From the NCBI GenBank assembly GCA_023443865.1, contig JAEZST010000022.1, positions 496,001-560,000 of the forward strand: DNA of 64,000 bases, written 5' to 3'. The notes below the pieces were generated by a model that was given only the letters and a program-made list of their open reading frames with translations, was not told the origin of the DNA and searched no databases. This stretch comes from Spirochaetota bacterium. GTDB lineage: Bacteria; Spirochaetota; Spirochaetia; Treponematales; Treponemataceae. Below are positions 52,410 to 59,735 of this stretch, in pieces. A program made the translations under genes and the position numbers. The first letter of the stretch is position 1; each line of letters opens with the position of its first letter.

Positions 52410-54176
52410 ATGCAGACCATAGACGATCTCGGTGAATACACCGTACCTACCCTTTTCGCGAACAGCGTAGCGAAATTCACGAACCGACCGGCCCTGGCCC
52501 TCGCCGGGGGCGAGCCGATTACCTACGCCGAAATGGGAGCTCGCGTGGAGGAGGTACGGAATCAGCTGTGGAGGCTCGGAGCGAGAAAGGGCGATAAAAT
52601 CGGGGTTTTCGGCATATCCAGCCCGAATTGGGGCATCGCGTATTTCGCCCTCAGTTCCATCGGCGCCATAGCCGTTCCGCTCTTGCCGGACTTTAGCGCC
52701 AAAGAGGCCGAGACCTGCCTCTCGCACGCGGGTACCTCGTTCCTTTTCGTTACGTCCCGGCTTTCAGAGAAGGTAAAAAACCCCGCGGCTCTCGGCATTC
52801 GCGGCGTGATCTCCCTGGACGATTTTTCCGTTCGCGCGGGAACCCTCGCGGAAACCGGCGCGGCGCCGGTCATTCGGGTCGAGGAAGGCGATACCGCCTC
52901 CATCATTTATACCTCGGGAACTACCGGCCGCTCGAAGGGCGTGGAGCTGAGCCATAAGAATATCGTGTTTACGGCCATCGGCGGACAATTCTTTCAGAGA
53001 ATCAATAAGTTCGACGTTGGCCTTTCCATCCTGCCCATGTCCCACGTATACGAGTTCACCATCGGGTTCATGATGTTCATGCTCAATGGCGCCTGCGTTC
53101 ACTATCTTGAAAAACCGCCGACGGTAACCACGCTCTTGCCCGCGTTGCTTAAGGTCCGTCCCACCATCATGCTGAGCGTTCCCCTCATCATGGAAAAGAT
53201 TTACAAAAACAAGATCGTTCCCACCTTCACGGCAAGGGAATCCATCGCCAAGCTCTACGCCAAGCCCTTCTTCCGCCGGATATTCCACCGGATCGCCGGG
53301 CTTTCCCTCAAGAAAACCTTCGGCGGACGCCTGAAATTCTTCGGGATTGGCGGCGCCAAGGTCGATCCCGTAGTGGAACGGTTCATGAAGGAAGCGCGTT
53401 TCCCCTACGCCATCGGGTACGGGCTGACTGAAACCGCGCCCCTGCTCGCCGGCGCCGGGCCAAATAGGACCTTTATCGGCGGCGTCGGAAAGTTCATGCC
53501 CGGCGTGGAAGGCAAGCTGCTCGATCCCGATCCGGTTACCGGGGTGGGCGAGCTCGTGGTAAAAGGCCCGAACGTGATGAAAGGGTATTACGGGGAACCC
53601 GAGATGACCGCCGGGGTATTCACGCAGGACGGCTGGTTCCGTACCGGTGACCTGGGCATGCTGGACGCGAAGGGCCGACTCTCCCTGAAAGGCCGCTCAA
53701 AGAACATGATACTCAACGCCGCGGGCGAGAATATCTATCCCGAGGATATCGAGTTCGTGATCAATCAGCATCCCTTCGTGGTTGAGTCCCTGGTGGTGGA
53801 GGGGGAAAATTCCTCGCTCGTGGCGTACGTGCAGATCGACGGCGACAAGGTAGCGGCGGAATCCAAAAAGCGGGAGGCGGCCGGCGGCAAGCCCCTGACC
53901 GTCCAGGCGGTGCAGGAAATGGCCGGGCAGCATATTCAGGCCATGACCGAGGCCGTCTCCGACGCGGTAGGCGGAGCCGTTTCGGGCGCGGCGCAGATGA
54001 TGCAGTACAAAAAAGAAGAGCTCGTGAATGAAATCAGGTTCTTCGTAAACGATAAGGTGAACCGCATATCGAGAATTGACCGGATCGAGTTTATCGAGCA
54101 ATTCGAGAAAACGGCAAGCCAAAAGATCAAACGCTATATCTATTCCATTACCAAGCACGCGCACCACAATAGCTAA
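52410..54176 (+). CDS. Long-chain fatty acid:CoA ligase (AMP-forming)
   Basis: A 588-residue acyl-activating enzyme. The AMP motif is IIYTSGTTGRSKGVELSHKN; the second motif GYGLTETAPLLAG and the domain hinge RTGDLGMLDAKGRLSLKGRS follow, and the catalytic Lys near the C-terminus is in KTASQKIKRYIY. An Ala/Gln/Glu-rich helical insertion (about 480-550; EMAGQHIQAMTEAVSDAVGG) interrupts the small C-terminal domain, as in several treponemal ligases. GAGGAG precedes the ATG. It probably activates fatty acids from outside for lipid synthesis. Confidence 0.92.
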   Translation: MQTIDDLGEYTVPTLFANSVAKFTNRPALALAGGEPITYAEMGARVEEVRNQLWRLGARKGDKIGVFGISSPNWGIAYFALSSIGAIAVPLLPDFSAKEAETCLSHAGTSFLFVTSRLSEKVKNPAALGIRGVISLDDFSVRAGTLAETGAAPVIRVEEGDTASIIYTSGTTGRSKGVELSHKNIVFTAIGGQFFQRINKFDVGLSILPMSHVYEFTIGFMMFMLNGACVHYLEKPPTVTTLLPALLKVRPTIMLSVPLIMEKIYKNKIVPTFTARESIAKLYAKPFFRRIFHRIAGLSLKKTFGGRLKFFGIGGAKVDPVVERFMKEARFPYAIGYGLTETAPLLAGAGPNRTFIGGVGKFMPGVEGKLLDPDPVTGVGELVVKGPNVMKGYYGEPEMTAGVFTQDGWFRTGDLGMLDAKGRLSLKGRSKNMILNAAGENIYPEDIEFVINQHPFVVESLVVEGENSSLVAYVQIDGDKVAAESKKREAAGGKPLTVQAVQEMAGQHIQAMTEAVSDAVGGAVSGAAQMMQYKKEELVNEIRFFVNDKVNRISRIDRIEFIEQFEKTASQKIKRYIYSITKHAHHNS

Positions 54177-54183
54177 CGGAAAG

Positions 54184-54220
54184 GGCCGCCGAATCCGAAA
54201 GGGTATTCGGCGGCCTTTTT
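54184..54220 (+). terminator. Intrinsic terminator after the acyl-CoA ligase gene
   Basis: GGCCGCCGAAT (54184-54194) pairs with ATTCGGCGGCC (54205-54215), then five T. It stands 14 bases before the converging tonB stop. Confidence 0.9.
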
Positions 54221-54233
54221 ATCTAGAGGCCGG

Positions 54234-54830
54234 TTACTTGAGGGTAAAACGGACCGGATAGCGGAACCTGACCGCGACCGTTTTCCCGTTAGCCCGGGCC
54301 GGTTCGCAGCGAATGCCTTCCAGGGCCTTGATGGCGGCGTCCGCGAAGCCGAATCCCGGGTCCTTTAGCACGTTTACCTTTCTGATATTCCCTTCCTCGT
54401 CTATAAACAGCTCGAGATACACCACTCCCTCTATCCCCTGCCTGAGCGCGATGGGGGGATACTCTATACGCGCGAGAATATCCTTCGTGGGAATGGCCGG
54501 AATATCCGAGATCTTGTGCTGCGGAAGGTATTCGATTTCCGCCGGCGCCGGAAGGAGGGATTCGTCCGATACCTCAACTACCGTCTCGGCGGTTTCGACG
54601 ATATTCTCGGACGCCTTGGGCTGTTCCATCACCTTTCTGATCGGTACGTCCGGCGGGGGAGGGGGAACGTATTCTTCCACGTCTACGAGCTTGAAGACCG
54701 TTGCCCCCGGGTCTATCGCGGCTTCTTTCGCGGGAATGGCGAACCGAATCCAGGCGAAGGCGGCAAGGTGAAAGAGGGCGGCGACGGCCAGGAAGGCCGG
54801 CATTCTGTAACGGTAGAGCCAGTCTTTCAT
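54234..54830 (-). CDS. tonB: TonB energy-transducing protein
   Basis: A 198-residue protein: N-terminal membrane anchor (about 10-30), a short Pro-rich spacer (EEYVPPPPPDVPIRKV) and a TonB C-terminal domain (about 115-198; IEGVVYLELFIDEEGNIRKV). It carries force from the ExbB-ExbD motor to an outer-membrane receptor. The spacer is shorter than in Escherichia coli TonB. The start overlaps the exbD stop by one base. Last gene of the ECF-to-TonB operon. Confidence 0.9.
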   Translation of the reverse strand: MKDWLYRYRMPAFLAVAALFHLAAFAWIRFAIPAKEAAIDPGATVFKLVDVEEYVPPPPPDVPIRKVMEQPKASENIVETAETVVEVSDESLLPAPAEIEYLPQHKISDIPAIPTKDILARIEYPPIALRQGIEGVVYLELFIDEEGNIRKVNVLKDPGFGFADAAIKALEGIRCEPARANGKTVAVRFRYPVRFTLK

Positions 54831-55234
54831 TACAGGGCCTCCTTCACCACGAAACTCACGACGCGGTGCTGGAGCCGCTGGAGTATCTTAACCACCTTGT
54901 CCACGTTGCGGTACCCCGTATTCCGGTCGGCGATCACGTGGACGCGGGTGCCCGGCTTTTCGGCGAGAGTCGCGGCTATGAGGCCTTCAAGGCTCGCGAT
55001 ATCGAGCGTTTTGCCTTCCACCGAGAGGTTCCCCGAAGCGTCTACCCAAATTTCCAGGTTATCTTTCTCCTGGGTCTTCTCGAGGGTTTCGGCCTCGGGG
55101 TACTTGATGGGCACCTCGTGCCGCTGGTTAATGAGGGAGATAAGCATGATAAAGATAAGGAGCAGAAAGCCGATGTCCGACATGGACGACATGGGTATCA
55201 TCGGTTTTTTCCGCTTGCGCGCGAGATCGATCAC
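54830..55234 (-). CDS. exbD: ExbD/TolR-family protein, second copy
   Basis: A 134-residue protein with one N-terminal membrane helix bearing the essential Asp (MSDIGFLLLIFIML) and a periplasmic domain. The family end VVKILQRLQHRVVSF is present. It overlaps both neighbours (4 bases with the first exbD, 1 with tonB). Two ExbD-type subunits per motor suggest a heteromeric stator. Confidence 0.9.
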   Translation of the reverse strand: MIDLARKRKKPMIPMSSMSDIGFLLLIFIMLISLINQRHEVPIKYPEAETLEKTQEKDNLEIWVDASGNLSVEGKTLDIASLEGLIAATLAEKPGTRVHVIADRNTGYRNVDKVVKILQRLQHRVVSFVVKEAL

Positions 55235-55641
55235 GGCTCGCCCCCCTCCATCCGAAAGGAAAAGTTTTCGACCCCGGCCCGGCGAATCTCGTGGATTACG
55301 TCGACCACGGCTTGCCAGGGCGAATCGGGATTCACGAGGAGTAGGACCGTCATGTTCGGGTATTCGGCCTTTTTCGCCGTGATGGATTCGCGTAACCCTT
55401 CGGCGGTAATCCGGTTCCCCGCAAGGGTCAATTCCCCCGCGGCGGAAAGGCCGAGACGCACCAGGTCCTGGTTTTGCACGAGGCGCGGCCGCGACGCGTC
55501 GGGCAGATTGATCAGGAATCCCTTATTTACGTTAAAGCCAGCGATCACGATGAAAAAGACGATGAGCAGGAAGGAAAGGTCGTTCAGGGTTCCCGATTCG
55601 CCGGGGTCGCCCGGATCGCGCCGGTGGGGAAGAGCCTTCAT
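55231..55641 (-). CDS. exbD: ExbD/TolR-family protein, first copy
   Basis: A 136-residue ExbD paralogue with the membrane Asp in LNDLSFLLIVFFIV and a periplasmic domain with NLPDASRPR and LLVNPDSPWQAVVDVIHEIR. It differs strongly from the downstream copy. The start overlaps the exbB stop by four bases (ATGA). Confidence 0.9.
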   Translation of the reverse strand: MKALPHRRDPGDPGESGTLNDLSFLLIVFFIVIAGFNVNKGFLINLPDASRPRLVQNQDLVRLGLSAAGELTLAGNRITAEGLRESITAKKAEYPNMTVLLLVNPDSPWQAVVDVIHEIRRAGVENFSFRMEGGEP

Positions 55642-56288
55642 TCCCGCTCGCTTCCCATTAAGCCGGTTTCCAGGAGGGTCGCCTCCAGATCGGAGACCGC
55701 CTTGGTCACGTCTGCGGCGAAGGTATCGACACGCTGAATCAGGAGATTGTAGGTGAGGAGGGCGACTATGGCGATGCCGAGGCCGAATACCGTGGTGATA
55801 AGGGCCTCGTAAATGCCGTTCGCCACGAGTTGGGCGTTCACTTCCGTGGCGCTCGCTATGGACTTGAAGGCGCCGATCATGCCCGAAACGGTGCCCAAAA
55901 AGCCCGTGAGGGGCGCCAGGGACGCGAGGGCCGTAAGGTAGTTAAACCCGTTTTCCAGCCGCCGAATCCGTTCCCGCGCCTCCGCTTCGGTTGCTTTTTC
56001 CATGCGCCTTTCCCCGTAGCGGGCGTTTCGTACCAGGGCGAGAAGAATCGACGCGGGGGTGTTTTTCCTCTTTTCCGCGGCCAAAAGGCTTTCGGCTCCC
56101 TCGGTTCCGCCCTCGCGCAGGGCCTGGTCCACCGAATCGCGCAGACCGGTTACCGAGAGATTATGCCAGGCAAGATACGCGATCCGTTCGACCGATAGGG
56201 CTATAGTGGCGATAGAGAAGGCGAGGAGGGGCCACATAAAGGGTCCGCCAAGGTTGAAAAGTCCGATTAAGCTCCATTCTTCGTTCAT
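55638..56288 (-). CDS. exbB: ExbB/TolQ-family motor protein
   Basis: A 216-residue protein with three membrane helices; the conserved MotA/TolQ/ExbB segment is LAPLTGFLGTVSGMIGAFKS. The N-terminus MNEEWSLIGLFNLGGPFMWP was taken as the start (56288) because GGAG lies upstream and it fits the family; the longer frame runs into the lipoprotein gene. Pumps protons together with the two ExbD subunits to energise TonB. Confidence 0.92.
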   Translation of the reverse strand: MNEEWSLIGLFNLGGPFMWPLLAFSIATIALSVERIAYLAWHNLSVTGLRDSVDQALREGGTEGAESLLAAEKRKNTPASILLALVRNARYGERRMEKATEAEARERIRRLENGFNYLTALASLAPLTGFLGTVSGMIGAFKSIASATEVNAQLVANGIYEALITTVFGLGIAIVALLTYNLLIQRVDTFAADVTKAVSDLEATLLETGLMGSERE

Positions 56289-56293
56289 GCTGT

Positions 56294-57088
56294 CTACTCC
56301 AATAAATATAAAAGGTAAAATAGCTCGGCGCATTCTTCCCAATCGCGCCAGAGGGTTCCGCTATCGCGGACGTCGGTCAATCGGGGATCGAGGCTCGCCG
56401 TATAGACGGTATCCCAGTCCAGCCCCTCCCCCCTGCTCCTGCTTTCTTTCGTTTTTTTCGAGGGGGCGCTTCCTTCGGGATACCCGTACCGCTCGGGAAA
56501 GAGGTACGAGCCGGCGGCGTATTCGAAGGATTCCTCGCGGTCTTTCTTTTTTTCCGCCCGCAGCCGCGAGAATTGGCGGTTGCCGAAATATTCCCGCAGG
56601 GCCCTCGCCGCCGTTTCGGCCCGCAAGACGCGCCGATCCAGCAGGGCAGTCGCCTCGGTCCCGCCGAGGATGGCGTCGCGGTACCGCACGCGGGCTTTCT
56701 CCGCGGACTGGATTATCAGCGGCTCGAGGGCCACCAGGCGGGCGTTCTGCCCAGCGCCCTCAATAGCGACCCTGCCGTTCGCGAAGAAACGGGCCTCCGT
56801 CCATCCGTCTCGCCAGTTGCTAAACCATTCCACGTACTCAACCGTTAGGGTGCCGTCCCCGTTCAAGATACCCTCCAGGGCAATCTTGCGGTCCCCCAAG
56901 GGAAACAGGCGGGCCGTCGAGTCGGGCGTCGAGCCTTCCGTTCCGACGCGCAGGTAAAGATCGGTTTTTGGCCCCGACGCGCAGGCGGAAAGGGAAAGGA
57001 AGAGGGTTATGAGCGGTACCGCGGTGAGCGCCGCCCCGATATATCGCGCGCGGAACCGGCCGTTATTACGCTTTTCGCGTTTAAGCAT
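56294..57088 (-). CDS. Lipoprotein of the TonB-receptor operon
   Basis: A 264-residue protein of unknown function. Start at 57088, preceded by GGAG, gives a signal sequence with the lipobox LSLSAC. The remainder is hydrophilic, with a beta-rich middle (GDGTLTVEYVEWFSN) and a Lys/Arg/Glu-rich late region. It lies between receptor and exbB with gaps of 14 and 5 bases. As the only non-motor gene there, it may be a surface or periplasmic partner of the receptor; this is inference from place. Confidence 0.7.
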   Translation of the reverse strand: MLKREKRNNGRFRARYIGAALTAVPLITLFLSLSACASGPKTDLYLRVGTEGSTPDSTARLFPLGDRKIALEGILNGDGTLTVEYVEWFSNWRDGWTEARFFANGRVAIEGAGQNARLVALEPLIIQSAEKARVRYRDAILGGTEATALLDRRVLRAETAARALREYFGNRQFSRLRAEKKKDREESFEYAAGSYLFPERYGYPEGSAPSKKTKESRSRGEGLDWDTVYTASLDPRLTDVRDSGTLWRDWEECAELFYLLYLLE

Positions 57089-57102
57089 AGTGCGCTTTCT
57101 CC

Positions 57103-59715
57103 TTAGTAACTCAGCTTGTAGCCGATGGAAATCTGGGGTATCCCGATCCCGAAGTCGGCGTTGTCGCCGTCCGGCTGTTCTTCGCCGGTAAAGGAATCGA
57201 AGGAAGAATTGGTTTTCGGCGAGTAAAGGTTCACGAAAACGTCTTCCGCGCCCACGTAATATTCCCAACGGACCTTTGAATTGCGGTAATAATTGGAGAA
57301 CGATACCCGAAGGTCAACGGGACAGGATAGATCGGTCCTCAGGTCGTCGTCGTAGGTTTCTTCCCTCCGGTATTGCTCTATGACCGTGCCGTCCGGTCCG
57401 ATGGCCGCGTACATTTCGATCGCCCCCGCCTTCGCCTTGGGCGTTCCCGAGGCGACGCTGGTCTTGGCGGTAAAGGTGAGCCCGTTGACCGGTTTCCAAT
57501 TGAGAATCAGGTTCAGGCTATGGAAGCGGTGATAGGAGGGGTAGTACCATCGGCCGAGCGGTTCCCCGTTCGCGGTGGTTTGGCCCTCCACCCGAGGTTC
57601 CAGGGGATTCAGGAACCGCGCGGTGACGAAGGAATAGGTAAGGTATCCGTCCCAGAACCGGCCGGTTTTCTTGCGAAGCATGAGGTCGAAGCCCGTGGAT
57701 AGGCCGGTTCCGTCGGTTCGCGCGGCATACAGGGTCTCCTTCGTTACCGGATCGATCCAGTATGATATATAGAGGCGGTCGTACCACTGCTTGTAGAACG
57801 TATCCAGCCGGAAGCTCCATCCTTCGCCGAACTTTACCTCTCCGCCGATTACGGAGAACCAGGCCCGGTTGGGTCCGGCCTCAAAGCTCTTAACGCCGTA
57901 TTTCGGATCGGCGGAAATCGTATCGAGCGGTACCATGGAGAATAGGCCGGTGCCGGCGGAAAGGGTGAGCCTTTCGCTGGGCCGCCAGAAAAGATTCGCC
58001 CGGGGGGTAAATACCGGGTAGGTATTGAATTCGTAATCCTTGTTCCACAGGTAAAAGTGCTCGGCCCTCAGCCCCAGCTCGCTTGAAACGGCCGAGGAAT
58101 CGCCGCCGAAATTCCAGAGCGCGTACGCCGCCGTGTCCACGGTACGGTTTCCCTCCACGTTGTTATCCAGGTTAATCTTCGCGTACGTCCCGACGCCCGG
58201 GATGACCGGGTCATCCAACAGGGACCAGCCGGATATTTCCTGTTCGGAGCGGAAGGCCTGGAAGACTTCCTCGGCGCCGAAGGTGAGGGTATGCGATTCG
58301 GCGATTTGGAATTCCGTTTCCAGTTTTCCCTGTGCCTGGTTCAGTATTTGCCGGGAGAAGCCCTTGAATTCGAGGGAACCCGGGTCGATGTTGAAATCGT
58401 TTGAGGCGAGAGATCGATCGTAGACGTTTTCGATAAAACCGTCCCCGGGATTCGTATCGCCGTAAAGGGCGCTATCGTATTTTTCGATAAACGCGTCGCT
58501 GTATGTACGGCTGCCGAAGCGGTCGAAATACATTTCCATATCCATGGTCTGATTGTTCCACCCTCCCTGGAGCGTGAGGCGGGCGGTATCGGTGGGCATC
58601 CACTTGATTTCCGTGGCGATAAAGCCCTGCAGGCTAAGCCAGTTAAAATCGCTCCTGTTGGTCATGCCCTCGCCCTCGGTATCGGCATGAATGCCGATTC
58701 CGTCGCTGCCGAAAAACCCGTTCAGGGTGGCGTTGAACCGGGGCGACGGGGACCAGTTGCCCTTTGCGTAAAGGTCCCTGATAAAGGGCATGGTCGGTAT
58801 GGTTTCGGAAAGGTCCGGAACCGCGTGGAGCGCGTAATCGTTCAGTATGGCCAGGGTATCGAGATAGGTGACCTTTCCGCCGATCAGGAGTCCCGCCCTG
58901 TCGGAGAAGGGTATCTGGGCGAACGCGTCGGTGGAGAGGGTGGAAACGCCTCCCTCAACCCGTACCTGACCCGGTTCGGGGGTAAGGGTGGTTACCTCGA
59001 GGAGTCCCGACATTGCGCGCCCGTACCGCGCGGAAAACACGCCGTTGGACATTTTCGCCGATGAAACCATATAGGGATTGAAGATGGAAAAGGCGCCCCC
59101 CCAATGCCAGGGATAGGCGAGGTATACCCCGTCCATAACGGTTCCCATTTCCTCGGGATAGCCGCCGCGGATCGAGGGTTGGGAATTCCAGCCGCCGGTG
59201 AATCCTACGCCGGGGAGGGTAGAGACGGCGGACATAATGTCCTCCACCAAGCCAATATTGGCGACGGTGTCCATTTCCTCCCGGTCCATTGCAACGGATA
59301 CGCCGGTTTGCTCGTCCGTCTTGCCGGGCGCGCTCCGCTCGACCACGAGTTCGCGGCCCTCGATGATATCGGAAATGGAAAGAGCCAGTACCACGCTTCC
59401 GTCCGACGCCTTCACGCCCTTTCGGGCCGCGGCGTAACCGGGAATGTTCGCCGCGACGGTGCCGCGGGTAAAGCCCTCGGGCAACGCGAGAAGGGCGTTC
59501 CCCTCCGCGTCCGTATCGGCGGTCACGGTTTCGAAGCCCTGGGCGGTCAGTTCCACCCGGGCCCCCTCCAGGGGAATTTCGAGGTCTCCGTCGATTACGG
59601 AAACCGTTAGGCTCTCCGCGAAGATCGGTCCGGCCATCAAGGCCAAAAGGGCGACGAGCATGGGCGAGAGGGCGTTAGCCCTCCCGCGAGCCGCCGCAGA
59701 ACTTTTTACGTTCAT
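57103..59715 (-). CDS. TonB-dependent outer-membrane receptor
   Basis: An 870-residue receptor. The signal peptide ends near AGPIFAE; then a carboxypeptidase-regulatory-like beta domain (about 30-115; VSVIDGDLEIPLEGARVELT), the plug (about 140-270; LPGVGFTGGWNSQPSIRGGY, YGRAMSGLLEV) and a 22-strand-type barrel ending in GIGIPQISIGYKLSY. A possible TonB box is GRELVVERS. Start at 59715 was chosen for the signal peptide and an upstream GGAG. The extra N-terminal domain is the type found in carbohydrate or peptide receptors more often than in siderophore receptors. Ligand unknown. Confidence 0.9.
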   Translation of the reverse strand: MNVKSSAAARGRANALSPMLVALLALMAGPIFAESLTVSVIDGDLEIPLEGARVELTAQGFETVTADTDAEGNALLALPEGFTRGTVAANIPGYAAARKGVKASDGSVVLALSISDIIEGRELVVERSAPGKTDEQTGVSVAMDREEMDTVANIGLVEDIMSAVSTLPGVGFTGGWNSQPSIRGGYPEEMGTVMDGVYLAYPWHWGGAFSIFNPYMVSSAKMSNGVFSARYGRAMSGLLEVTTLTPEPGQVRVEGGVSTLSTDAFAQIPFSDRAGLLIGGKVTYLDTLAILNDYALHAVPDLSETIPTMPFIRDLYAKGNWSPSPRFNATLNGFFGSDGIGIHADTEGEGMTNRSDFNWLSLQGFIATEIKWMPTDTARLTLQGGWNNQTMDMEMYFDRFGSRTYSDAFIEKYDSALYGDTNPGDGFIENVYDRSLASNDFNIDPGSLEFKGFSRQILNQAQGKLETEFQIAESHTLTFGAEEVFQAFRSEQEISGWSLLDDPVIPGVGTYAKINLDNNVEGNRTVDTAAYALWNFGGDSSAVSSELGLRAEHFYLWNKDYEFNTYPVFTPRANLFWRPSERLTLSAGTGLFSMVPLDTISADPKYGVKSFEAGPNRAWFSVIGGEVKFGEGWSFRLDTFYKQWYDRLYISYWIDPVTKETLYAARTDGTGLSTGFDLMLRKKTGRFWDGYLTYSFVTARFLNPLEPRVEGQTTANGEPLGRWYYPSYHRFHSLNLILNWKPVNGLTFTAKTSVASGTPKAKAGAIEMYAAIGPDGTVIEQYRREETYDDDLRTDLSCPVDLRVSFSNYYRNSKVRWEYYVGAEDVFVNLYSPKTNSSFDSFTGEEQPDGDNADFGIGIPQISIGYKLSY

Positions 59716-59735
59716 AATGAGTCGCTCCGGGGAAA

